Program-made: the position numbers and the translations under genes
Notes under the pieces: generated by a model
What the model was told of the DNA's origin: nothing
The model's database searches: none
What the model saw: the letters and a program-made list of their open reading frames with translations, nothing else
Assembly (NCBI GenBank): GCA_002633005.1
Contig: NMRA01001027.1
Span: forward strand, 1 to 64,000
DNA length: 64,000 nucleotides
DNA from: Phoronis australis
Lineage: Eukaryota; Phoronida; Phoronidae
Direction of reading: 5' to 3'
Shown here: piece by piece, positions 1-12,600 of the stretch
How the letters are laid out: each line of letters starts with the position of its first letter
Position numbering within the stretch: position 1 is the stretch's first letter

Positions 1-343
1 CCGAATCCCCCCCCCCCTCCCCTGGCTACGGGGTCTGTTTGTTTTATTTTTCTGCATTTATTCTTCTATACTGCTCTGTAAATACTTCTCTATATATGTA
101 TTTTTATCAACAACCAGCACCTGTGCTCGTGTTTTTCTTTTGTTGCATCCACCCACACTGATCTAAAATAAATGTTTTACGTCAGCACAATATACTGAGG
201 TCCCCCCCGAGGAGTTTGGAACTGTGCTTTAGTAGTGACGTCTATTGTTGATCAGTGAAGACTTGCGTCGACCTTCACCTTGGCAGGTGTCCTCAGTTGA
301 TAAACATGAAATTTGTTGGCGGTCTTTGTTATGTTCCTATAAA
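1..343 (+). promoter_or_regulatory. Upstream region / probable promoter and 5' UTR of the double-START gene
   Basis: Contains two CRE-like cores, TTACGTCA at 177-184 and TGACGTC at 236-242, a C-rich run near the window edge and an AATAAA at 167-172. The AATAAA could instead end a gene to the left. No TATA box is obvious. The transcription start is not defined. Confidence 0.3.
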
Positions 344-439
344 ATGTGGATAGGAATTTTAATTTCATACGTATCTTTCTTGTTACTTTCGCTGTTCATT
401 ACAGTCTTCGCATGGGTCTTTGTTTCACGTTTGAAGTTG
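344..439 (+). CDS. Double-START gene exon 1: membrane anchor
   Basis: Encodes residues 1-32, an almost uninterrupted hydrophobic run (WIGILISYVSFLLLSLFITV and onward) ending in SRLKL. It serves as a signal anchor or uncleaved transmembrane segment. It ends in phase 0 before the strong donor GTAAGT. No in-frame ATG lies upstream in the open frame. Confidence 0.85.
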
Positions 440-630
440 GTAAGTACTGCTTTATTTACGTATAATTCTGATCCTCGAGTCACGTTCACGGAAGGTAATA
501 TACACTATATACAGGGCCTACTACATTGGAAGTGCAGAGTCGATTTCATTCAAACGAGAAGTCTCGGTTTTTGGTAAGGTCCACCAGTATTGATCAGTGT
601 TGATGACTGCGACTGAGAACGACAATGTGA

Positions 631-678
<48 letters not shown>

Positions 679-3600
679 GTGTGCGTCTGTGTGTTTCATG
701 TTCTCAAGTTTGGCAACTTAGTTTTTTTGACAGAATATTTTTTGGCTTTTCAGAGCACATTACAAGTGAAAGCAGAAGACGTTCTACACATCATAAAGGC
801 ATCCAAGGTTTGTATATGTTATAATGGCATGATTTTGTCCGTCACTCAATACTCAGCCTGCCTGTACATTTGCTCAGGTTGTTATGGATCCTGTCCTTAT
901 GTGCTAAAGCCACATGCGGTCACTATCTTTTCAATCCTATTTTTTTTTAAATACATGATTGTAGAGCTGTTTTGGTATCAGGATGACCAGTGTCACAGTT
1001 ACATAATTTAAAAAATCATGACCGTTCTTAATTAATATGTGGTTTAATTGGGGATTCTTCTTTGCATTAGTTGATTTGAGTCTAGCTTTGCCCTACTCGT
1101 GTCATTACGTTTACAAGGAAAACACGCATTTTTAAAGATATGCAGGATTTTTCTCTGTTTGTCCTTCTGAGCGGCGTTTACCAGGATCAAAGAGAGCGCG
1201 GTGCCAGAGCCGAACACAGTTGTGATGACTGCATTGTGCAGCGTGAGCAATACCCAATTAAGTGTAATCACCTGGTCATAAACTGTTGTAGTAAACATCT
1301 CTGCCTGTACATGTACTGATGAATTTTCAAAATGCATGAACCAATAATTTTTGTTAAAAATAAACATCATGGCGGTATATAGCTGAAAAAACCTAGCTAA
1401 GTATAGGTTTTGATTTTTAAAAATCGATGTACTAATAAGCTAAAAACTACAAACATTGGTTGCAATTGAGGATAAACGACTGTGCATATTGATATACTCG
1501 CAGGATATACAAACGATGATCATAATTAACAATATCACATTGATTATTCTTTTAGTATACAACTAAGCTACATTATAAAAAATAGAAACAATACAAAGTG
1601 ACCACATGATGTCAATAGCTTTTAAACCATCGCTTATCGCCCAGTGCATGTTGAACTATTTTATTCGAGGAAAACTGATATTCGCAAAAATATGTCAATA
1701 TTGATGATAATCAGTTGTTGATGGAACAAATGTATGTCTATGGCTAGCTTTAAAGTAGATGAAGTTGGTCGATGGGCGAGAAGAGACTGTTTTGAGTTTC
1801 CCGGACTGGGGGCGGAGTGGAATCGAGCGGTTTCACATGGAGAATGTTGAAAACCTGTTACCCCAGTTCCAGTCACCGAAGCACAATTACTGCTATGTTA
1901 ATGAATTAAATGTCTTGTGGTCATTAGCCAGCCTCGATCAACTAAAGTGGTATAGGAGGCCTATTTACGTGGAATAGATCATCATGACATCAGTTCTGTA
2001 GCCGACCTGTAAGGTCTTCAGAAATCTGACTAGCTACTTTGGTGGCCTCGTATTTCTGCTGGTGTGTTTATTTACACATAACATGTCATCTTTTGTCACG
2101 TGAAACTTGTTCATTGGAATTCGCTCGCATTTTTGTAAACTATACAATATACTATGTAAATCAGTTTTAGATGTGCTCTCTAGTCAGTAAGATGTTTGGT
2201 GATTTCCATAAACATGGTCATGGGTGAACAAATTCAATTGCAATCATCACATACAGTTGTCATAACATTGGATGCATTGTATTTGGTGCTACTTTTTGTT
2301 CCCTTGTTTGTTGTTATTCACCAATGCTGTTTTTTCACATAACACAGTCTCACACAGGCTTTGCCAATTTCACATTTAAAGTGTTCAAAGATTTTCAGTG
2401 ATCAAACCCTTAAGTTATTAACATTTAACGCAATGTAGTTACTTACTTTTTCATAACTTTATTTTTGCAAAAGTGATTTTGCACTGTAAGTACTTAACAT
2501 TCAAAATCTGTTTCGGTATTTTAACTGGATACCTTTGGTAGGAAGGGTTACAATTCAAGTATCCTTGATCAATGTTGTCGTTTTGTTTTTTTGTGAAATG
2601 TGATTTTGTTTTGAAAAAGAAAACAGTCAGTTGACTACAAACAGACTGTGCATAAGTTCCTGGCCTTCGAGGAATTGCAAAACATAAGGTTTAGTGAATG
2701 AGGTGACCTTTGGTAACCAATTCAGTATTTCTTCCATAGACATAAGCAATTACAGTCAGAAAGAAACTGCCATTTGTGAATGAGGTTAAAATTGAACTTT
2801 TGTATTTTATTTGTTACAAACAGTGAAGCTGAGGAAATGAAATGTTTTGCATGTAATTATGAATTCGTTTACCTAAGCATATGATATTAGAGTATATTTG
2901 TATGAAAGTTGCTCAGATATGTGTAATATTTAGTTATTTATTTACTCAAAAACTTACTAAAGACTTGTAACTGGGACTTCAGTGTGATCCCAGATATGTT
3001 GAAGGTAATTTATTGATGTATTCAGAATACTTCGTAGGCCCTTTCATATTGACTTAACTCCGGCCTGAGCGGAGTGTCGATGTAACAGCGCAGTTAACTG
3101 GACCGTTCATACTGGCTTTGGTAGTTAATGAACATCGAAGTAAATGGTTGGTGACGCTGTCGTCATCGAAGTTATCACAAGGTAGCACTGCACGCTAAGA
3201 TTTTTTTCAATGAGTCAATTTGAGAACCTTTACATGTGCTAAATGACATTAAACTTATTATTAGAGCAAAATATAAGCAGCTATTAGTGATGACACTACC
3301 CTGTAACTGTTGACGATAACAGTGGCACCTGGTGATAACTTCGTTTGGACTGAAGTTAAGCGTTCGTACTGCATGGCAGCGTCGACGCTGTGCTATTAAA
3401 TCCACCTGTTAACTGCGATGTTAACTGGAGCTCTTAACTGCGATCCAGGACCGGAATTAAGCGTTCATACTGACTGCAACTCCCCAAACCATCGATGCGT
3501 CGACGTTAGTATGAAAGGCCCTTATAACTATTTGTATGGATGTTTAAAGCTTAAGGTAGAAATTGCTTAAATCGTATACAATGAGACTGAGAATGCTCTT

Positions 3601-6600
3601 CTGAGTTGGGCAAAACACAACTCATTTGGAGAGCATCTTAAAGAATAAATGCTAACCGTTTTGTGTGATTGTGTCCCAGTTGAGTGAAGATTCAACTTGG
3701 GAGAGTTCTACTGTACTGTGATCTCATTTGTGTTGAAGATGAAATATTTATTTACATGAGAAATGTACTTGTTCTAGCAGTGATATTAAAGGCGAAGGCA
3801 ACCTTTTTTCATGTTTTTTTAGGAAAAATAAGGTTCGTTGGTAATCCCAGACATATTTTCCACTTAATTACAGCTTTTCGTAATTTAATTATTTGTTCTC
3901 TACCCCGCAAGTAACGTTGTTAGAGGCAAGAATTTCGCGCCAATTTCTTTTGATATAGTCTGACTATGAGAGCTGCCGAGTCAGTCCTTGTTCTATCTCG
4001 GTTGTGATAAGTTCGGTCGTCGTTTGCTTTTGTTTACGAGTCAGTCAATGTGCCAAACTTGCTTCGTACCGGGATGTACTCATTATCGTCTCACGGACAG
4101 AAGAACAACTGTCCCACTTGCCCGAGTGTCCCGCGACACACTCCCACTGGATGGTGACCTGAACACACAAACTGCTTACACCCCGCTGTGTGACTCCCCC
4201 GCCACACACCTGGCTCCTTCTAAATAGTTCTAATACTTTCGACAAGACCACAATTAACTTATCAAAGTTTTGCTCTTCGATCTATTCATTGAGCGACGAA
4301 CTATACTCTTCACTGGGCCTATATTGACTCCCAGTACTCAACATCGTAGCAGTGCTGCTTACAGGCTTTTGGCCATAATGAGTACATCCCCGTACGCAGC
4401 AACAGTGTGGCATGTTGACTGACTCGTAAACAAAACCAAATGACGACCGATCATATCACAACCGAGGTAGATAAAAAGAAATTGGCGTGAAATTCTTGCC
4501 TTCCAAAACACCACTTACGGAGTAGAGGACGAATAGCTAATTAAATTACGAAAAGCTGTAATTAAGTAGAAAACATGTCTGGGATAACCAAGTAACCTTA
4601 TTTTTGCTAAAAATGACATGAAAAAAGGTTGCCTTTGCCTTTAACACTAGCATTGAATATTGCCATCTGGAGTAGTTGTTTCCTTTTGGAAGTGATCAGT
4701 AGATGAGTTTGATGGGCATCCCAGAATTTGCAAAAACGATTCTGCAAAATAAAATTATGTTTATTCATCTACTCTTTAACAAATCATTTTACCTCATCAC
4801 AGTCTTGGCTAAAAATGTGTGAAGTGAATGTTAGTTTATCTTGCTCAGTTTCAATCTCGTTTAACTAGATTTTTAACTAGGAAACAGTTGTAATTAACTC
4901 AGGGATGGGTTCACAATTCACTGAGTTTAGCTGGCGATCAAAATCTACCACTGTTTTGGTACTTCAAGCTTAAAAATAAATTAACAAAATAGCAACTTGT
5001 TTCCGCCTGCAAGAAAAAACAAGTAGACTGGGGGTATTAAAAGTAACATAACAAAAAACGGTATGAAACAAGTATTAAGAATAACATAACAAAAAACGGT
5101 ATGAAACATATTTAAATTTCCTGTTCCTTTGGGAAGTGGCCCATTGTCAAGATAAACACAAATTACCATTTCTAGTCATTTTGTAATATTTAAAATGCAC
5201 CAAGTTAAAACTACTTTCCACATTGCAGACTGTAACTCTGTGCAAATGTCAGAGAAAACCTATTTGGGCATAATAAGAACCATTGTTGAGAAAGTTTAGT
5301 GGCAGCAATTACCTTTCCACTTCATTAACTGAGATGTACATGAGTACAAAGGGCATGTTGAATAGGTATTGTAAAAGTTGTTTGGTGGCAAAGGGAATCT
5401 TAGCCTGATCTGTGTAAACCAGAAGTTCTCCACATGACTATAGTCACATGGTTTGAGCTAATAATAGCTTTATGGGACATTTTAAAGTCTTGTGATCATG
5501 CAGCTGACTAAGGCTAACCTTTTTCAAAATGACTACCTGACATGTTGGCCAAATAAGGCAATTTTGCTTATTCATGGGGCAAACTTTTCAGCAATCTCAT
5601 TGGTCAATATATGTGACATCACAATCTTGTCGACCAAATATGTCTATTTCTGGTATTCACGCGAAAAATTTTTCAATAATCATAACATGATGTTTTGGAA
5701 AAGCCATTTGTTGATTTTGGTTATTGTACGGGCTCAACTGTAATGATCTGACTATTTTAAGTGTAAATCTCTTACGAATGTGCATTTCGGGGTGTTTCAA
5801 ATATGGCGCTGATGTCATTTCCCAGAAGCATGTAAATATCCTCGGCCATAATTTGTGAATATATAATCCGATTTTAAATCGCGAGTGTGACCGCATGGTG
5901 CATGCCTCAGTAGTCCTAAACACTAGTGGAAATTTACTTTGTTACACTCCTCCAAAAAGCATTTTGCAGTTAACCAGTGCTTTCGATTCTTGTGTGATTA
6001 AGTGATGTATGCTGTTCTCTGTGATGTTGTTTTCACTAAGTTCTCATTTATGAAATATCGAGAATAATCTTACAGTTGAAGGGTCTTTAATTTGAAAAGT
6101 GGTTACTGGAAGAAACGAATTTAAATTATAAAGTCTAAAGATCATGTAGAAATCAAGTACGAATGGCTGGACAAATGCACGATTAGAGATGATCATTACT
6201 CTAGTTCAAATCTGGGTGAGAAATATGGTCCTCGCATTTGTGTGGAGTAAGGAGTGTGGGTCTTAGAAGGGATTTGTACCTTAGTTTTGGTGTCGTCTCA
6301 GTGGTCTATGAGGTTTATAGGATTTCTGAACTATGGAAAAACAGTCATCATTTGGTCTACTACCTGTACATATAGATAAATAGAGGTAAAAGTTGTTTTT
6401 CTGTTTCGACTGGTTGCGTGAATAGCCAAAACTTTTTTATGTTGCATACAGGGTTGCGACAATGTTTCGACTAAAAAGAACGTTGAATAACAAAATACTG
6501 GATTGTCCAACAACGTTGTGATGTCCCTAATTTGAGGCGTTGTTGCCTCAATAGCGAAAACCTGACCTTGATGTTAGCAATAACAACTTTGGAAAGTTTG

Positions 6601-9600
6601 CCGTGTGAACAGCAAAAATCAGTATTTTTCTTCTTAACGAGTGTAATGTTACACATATGGACCTCTGAGAATGGGGAATGTGTTGTTGGCTAAATTTTGA
6701 AAATGGGTTTATTTGGCTGACTTGTCAGGTAAATAGCGTTGGCCTTCATTTTTATAGCTAGTATTAACTTTTTAAAAAACAGTAGACTCGGTACTAGTCA
6801 AACATTCAAAAGGTATCTTGTTGCTCTGGGAGTTTATCTAAATCGGTACTTATTAATCATCATAATTATTTACAAGGTTAATGCCTATACAGTCATAGTT
6901 GGGTAATGCCAAAGCTACCAGCCTCAAACCATAATAAAATTAATTTGGGGAAGAAAATCTAGGTGCAGTTCCAGTAATTGTGCTTTGTTCGGTGTTCAAC
7001 GTAATCATGAAAAAAGCGGTATGAGTCAAAGTTACAGAGCTCTCACTGTCTGAAATCTGATTAAATCTAATCTTAGTGCTGGCAAGGTATTCTACACCAT
7101 CGAAAAATTTCACTGGCTAAACCTCATTCGGTCTACATTATATACATCAATGTCATAAAATTGTCATGTGATCTACATTATTAACATATTAAATGTCATG
7201 GAATTATTTGAGGTTAGTGCATTCATAATTGTGCTGATTATTCATACTTGACAGTATTTCTCTTACATTAAAGTATTTAAAATATCTTGTTAGGGCAGTT
7301 AATGTGAAAAAAAATATTTGATTGAAGAAACTAAATTTTGATTTAGATTAGATCATTTACTGCTGTAAAATTGGCCTCAGCTTGTTCCTTGTTCAGATGA
7401 GACGTGATTTTGGTCATGCACTGAACTGTGATTTCGTTATTGCTTAGTCTCTACCAATGATGAGCTGTCAGTTCTTTCCAAACTCAAAAATTGTGCCTGT
7501 TTTGAGTAAGGAACAATTTGAGATCAATTTAGCAACGGTAAGTGGTTAAAACCAAAAACTGGTTTTGTGACGGAAGGGGCATAATTGTAGTCAGTTCTGC
7601 TTGGACACAGATCCAAAAATCTTTCAAGGACAAGCATAGGAGAGGGGCCTGAGGGGGCTTGAGTTTGCTGTTGCAATGGTGTAAAATAACTGGCAGGTAT
7701 TTCAAACGAAACATTTGCCAAAGTTTACATTTCATTTTTTTATTTTCAGACACTTAATTCTGTGTTAAAATTCATGCTAAGGGTTTTTGTTTTGGGATAG
7801 ATGCACAATGCTGACTATGGCAGTACTTGAAAGTAATTTTTTGGAATGTCTATTTTGCCCTAAAATTCAAAAAATGATGTAATTTTAACAGAAATTTACT
7901 AAGATCTTGAAAAAATTTGGTGGCCCGGCACGCCCCAGCTTCCCCCTTGTCTGCCTCAGTGGATTTGATAACTGAAGTTATCTTGTGTTTCGTCAACAGT
8001 TCAGCAGCTCGCTCCGTGAGTGAACTCAGTGCACTATCTGAATCAGTCGTGTGTGCACTTAGCTTCTGCAGCTCACTTGCACTCTTGATGGGTGGTCAGT
8101 TATCAACTCGCCTGAAGCCAGTGGCAGTTCTTGATATGCAAATAACTTCATTTCTGACTGCGGCACCATCTAGTGAGAAAATCGTGATGGCGGGAGCAGA
8201 AGTCATCGTTTCCAAAGCATAATTATGATGGTACTTTTGGTTACAAAGTGGGTTTATTGGTATCATTCTTTAGAAGAAAGTTTTTACTTTTTTATGATAC
8301 CATTTATGTTTGTCTTAGATAAACAGTTGTTTTGTAATTACCGGGTACTTTGTGAAATAGACCAAAAATCACAGTTTAGCTACTTGTCCATTCCTGGTTA
8401 TCTCTTGATGTCATCATGTGCTTCCAATAACTAATATGTTGATTCTAGTGTGATGCTGTGCGATGAAAAGTAGACTTGGATGAGGATAGAGGATTTGTCT
8501 TTTAATACGTCCTGCCATAAATAGGTTTAGGTAATACCCTACATTTCTGTACCCATGGCTTTCTCTGTGAGGTGATGGCTTATGCTGGGTAATTGGTCAC
8601 AAGAATATATAGTGTATTTATGTAGTTATGTATTACCCTGACTAAGTTTACTACATTATTACCACATGTTCCAGATGTTGACATGGGTATATGCAGCTGC
8701 CAAACTGTGTTCTTGAAAACTGGTAGTGAATCGTCTAAATTATGACTGACATCACGACTTTGAAAGGCCCTTTCCCACGCCAACTCTGTGCTTCTGTGTT
8801 CAGGGGAGCACTGCCCCAGAAATCGCTTTCGCATAAGGTTCTCATTCATTCCCTTTCATACACTCACTAGTAAGACCGAGCTCAGAGTAGTGGGAGACAC
8901 CTTTGTGCTATGCTCGAGTGCCTGCCAGTTAAGCCAGGATTCGAACCCGGATCTCTGAAAAGTAAGCCCGGAGCTCAAACCATTCGGCCACCCTGTCTCC
9001 TCTTAAATCTGATCTTGTGTCAAAGTTGACAACTCAAGTTTACTTTGTAGTAAAGATGTAGATATACACAATGAAATGTGGATGCATCGCTATGCTGAAC
9101 TTTAGATATCCGCAGGCATGCATTGTGGTTTACTTTGATTACGATAGCATCTCATAGCGATTACTGCGAGGTCTGTCGGACTGTCACTATGATTGCTATC
9201 ATCACCTGTTCACCTGTTCACCTGAGTAGGCTGTGTCCTTCCACTGCAGGAAGTAGCCCTCCGCGAGGTCCCTCCATTGTTTTCGGTTCTTAGCTGTCCT
9301 TGGCCATGTTGCCCCATCTCTCTGCATGATGTCGTCTCGCCATCGTCTCTTTGGTCTCCCCCTTGTTCACTTGGCTTCTCTGGGCTGCCATTCGGTTGTC
9401 CTCAGAGTCCACCTGTTATCCTTCATTCTTGCCACATGACCAGCCCGTCTCCATTTCGTTTCTGTTATATGCATTTTGTTATATCTGTTACTTTAGTCCT
9501 TTCTTTTATCTTGGAATTTGGTATTTTGTCTTTCAAGCTGATGCCCAGCAGTTTCGTTTCCATTGCTCCCTGGTTTTTTGCATCTTATTCAGCACTTCTT

Positions 9601-12600
9601 GTTTTGTCGTCTCTTTCATTGTAATAGTTTGGCCAAGGTATTCGTAGTCTGTCACTTTCTCTATAGGTGTGCCTTCGATACTACTGATGATGGGCTTAAG
9701 TTACCTGCACAGCTTATGTCAGTGCTTCGTTAGTATCAGTGTTTTCCACGATAGAAAATTTAAACTCGACTGCTATTACAAAATTCATTTAATGTGTTTA
9801 AAAGTCCATACTGTGGGGATTTTGTGTCTTAAAGTGGAACTGGCACGCTAATTTCTTATCTCTCTGATTGCTTGGTCAAATCAGTTAGAAACATAAGATA
9901 TAGCGATGATGTGAATATGAAGTTGGTTAAAAATTGCCAAATGTTTTTAAGAACAAGTTTTATGTTGAAAATGATCCTTCGAAAATCCCTCAACCGTGTC
10001 CAGAAAGTATGTGATTTGGTGTTGGGGAATAACACTGCATGATGCAGGTTATGTGAGCCCCCAAGGTACATCATTAGTGCAAAGGTCACCTCATAGCAGA
10101 ATTTTTGTTTTCACATTAGCAAGTTGTCAGTGAATACAACTGCCCATTGTTTAGCGTAGATGATGTTTAAGTAGCATTGTTGTTTAGTTCCTGCTATACA
10201 TTAGCACAGTTAGGAGCATGCAAATACACCTTTAAGTAAGTGCATTGAATGGGTAACAGAAGTCCAAAATGTCCTAATTTTAGCAAGAAATGACTAATCT
10301 AACACTTCAAGCTCCTTGTATAGGTTAATTGTCCCTTTATCCTACTCATCCTGGTGATTTCAGACCTGTACCAGTTCCTCAGTACACATTATCCAGTCCT
10401 TGACATTGTCGGTGTTGACAAAACATTTTCTTATTACCAGGGTGTGCTTGATGAGATGAGATTAGACCCAATTCACAGACAAAACAATAAGATTAATTGA
10501 GCGAAATATGAAGTAGCAATGGTGTATGGTTCTGAACTGGATTTTATCCGTACCCAACATGAAATTCACAATGTAGTAGTAATTTAAATTTGTTAAATAT
10601 GTCCAAATTATACACGCCCGAATAAACACCCATGTTCGCTTCAATGCCTACTTCCGAAATGCTCAAATTTTCAATTTTTTTACTCTTGCTTGTCTGAACA
10701 TCTGTTCCCAATTAATCTCTTATATTACCCCCATGGTCCCAAAAAGTGTGCAACTCCGATATAATGAATAAGTGAGTAATTCACTGGCACCTGGTCATAT
10801 CCGCGCATTAAAATACTCGCCGGTTACTAAAGAAGACTCAAAATGGTGTTTTGGTTTATTTGCATTCTAATGTTATCGCGTGTGTGTGTGGGCAAAAATA
10901 GTTATGGGATTTGTTTGAGCGAATCGACTGTTCTAGTCAACCTCCAGTCCACCCCTAACGCCTCAATAATTTTGTGTGAACACCCATGCTCGGCTTGCTG
11001 CCCACCCCCTGACTTAAAAATTTTATTTTTAACAATCCTGGGCCAAGAGTCCAATCTTTTCGTCAACTCGAAATTGAAGTCAAAATCTCTAGTTTTTACT
11101 TGAGTTTGTAGCACAAATATAGGGCAAATTGGGACAAAAAAAATACGTGCATACACCTTAAGGTACTCGAGCACTTACCTATGTTCATTTAGTACAAAAG
11201 TACCGTAGAGCAGAAATGGCCAAAAATGATTTTGCATTCAATTTTGAATATAAAGAATATACTCCGGTCCCAGGTTTTAAACGGAATAAGGGTAGTAGTT
11301 TCTCTAGTGGTTTGTACACCTTGATTATGAGATCATATCGTAAACTCAACTAGGTTAATGCCATGCCCGGGTTATTGTTTAACTAGTTTGCACAGTCGGT
11401 GTCTGTGTACGGTTATGACAGAAATTTGTTAAACTTTGACTCTAAATTTCATATTAAGAATTAGCTATCAACCGATATCATTTTTCCTGTCTTTTTGTAT
11501 CTTGATAGTGATTTCTAAGTTTACAGTTTCCTCTTATAATTGAACACCAGCAAATAGACAGTAAACCATGAATTTACGTAAGGTCATATAAAGTTGTCAT
11601 GTTTTTAATTATCTTTGCTTTATGACCAACTCATTTATCTTGTTTTCAATTTCAATAACATAAACGTTTTGAGTTGGTCACTTAACACAGTTGGGAAGAA
11701 TAACAGATTAGGGAAATTATTGCGGTTTCATAAAACAACTAGTCACTGTTCATGTGTATATGAAATCTATGGTTATATAATTTACAGTTAATTTTAAGTT
11801 GGATATATTCTGTATTTTTATCATTAGCTTATTTGCATGTCTACAATAAAGTCTTGTCATATTTCATTTCATATAACTGCAAAATGACCTTTCAGACATT
11901 TCCTATTGACTCATTTCACGGCTGGTCTTTGCTGGGTACAAGCCAAGGATGCTGCGTGTGGAAGAACTGCCTGAAGTCGCCAATAGAGGGAGAAATGTGT
12001 CTGCTGAACACATATGGTGGCTGCACCAAGATAGCAGCTCCACCTTGTGTATGTAGTCTGAGTTACAGTAGTCCGTCACTTAACTCCACTGTTCATTTGA
12101 AGTTTCCAGTTTAAACTTTGAAAATAATTGTTAAAAACGTAAATTTCTGCTTCATTAAATAATGAAGTGCACAACATTGAAAAATTATAATTTACCATAT
12201 TTCTCTTGGTCCCTTTGTGCATTGTCTAACTTACTTGTCATTTTGTGTTTCATATTACCGCACTTCGCTTAGAGTGTGTTTTATAAAGTTAACCTTAAAA
12301 TGTGTTACTCATTTTGTTGGTTTAAATGCAAACTTACTCTTATCTTTAAACTCTGCGTTTTTTACTTGACAGGGTGTTTTGCAGTTCTTGCGAAATATTA
12401 AAATACTCAAAGAGTGGGACACATTTATTTACGATGCCGTCCTGACATCGACAGAGTCCCCTAGCGGCACTAGTAGTAAACATTACTGCAAACCTCTGGT
12501 GAAAAGTGATCTCGTTTCTGCTGTCGTGGAGACAACGTGTCCGCTGAACTGGAATGGGCGTCTCTGGATTTACTGGCTGAAAAGCAAGTTTGTCTTCCAA

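Larger units (their letters stand above)
3786..4644. mobile_element. Fold-back element with roughly 280-bp inverted arms, each carrying a THAP-like ORF start
   Basis: The arm from 3786 (TTAAAGGCGAAGGCAACCTT) is repeated inverted at 4644 (TTAAAGGCAAAGGCAACCTT), and similarity runs about 280-300 bp inward on both sides. Both arms include an ATG followed by a C-X4-C motif: MCQTCFVPGCTHY from 4048 on + and MPHCCCVRGCTHYG from 4413 on -. This resembles the N-terminus of THAP zinc fingers, known from P-element-type transposases. No transposase core is visible. I infer a non-autonomous relic of a THAP-containing transposon. Confidence 0.72.
808..11895 (+). other. Intron 2 of the double-START gene (11.1 kb)
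   Basis: Phase-0 intron with no convincing exon inside; exon 2 reads straight into the START fold in exon 3. It holds two TIR elements (3036-3522 and 3786-4644), a tandem duplication (5034-5108), a SINE (8855-9003), a LINE tail (9202-9720) and a dispersed repeat (9925-10237). The rest (about 808-3035, 5110-8850 and 10240-11895) is A+T-rich sequence in which I see nothing specific. Confidence 0.8.

Noticed and set aside
597-1011. Cys-Val repeat open frames on +
   Set aside because: Product of the (TG)n microsatellite; only the 54-nt exon 2 within it is real.
7917-8222. 101-codon + frame (MVARHAPASPLSASVDLITE...)
   Set aside because: Somewhat higher G+C, but no domain, no splice phase fit and it lies inside intron 2. 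Left as non-coding.
8928-9003. A functional tRNA gene
   Set aside because: A and B boxes are present but stems and the anticodon arm do not pair, so it is a SINE head.
9277-9647. Hydrophobic + strand frames resembling membrane proteins
   Set aside because: Antisense of the LINE reverse-transcriptase tail on the - strand.
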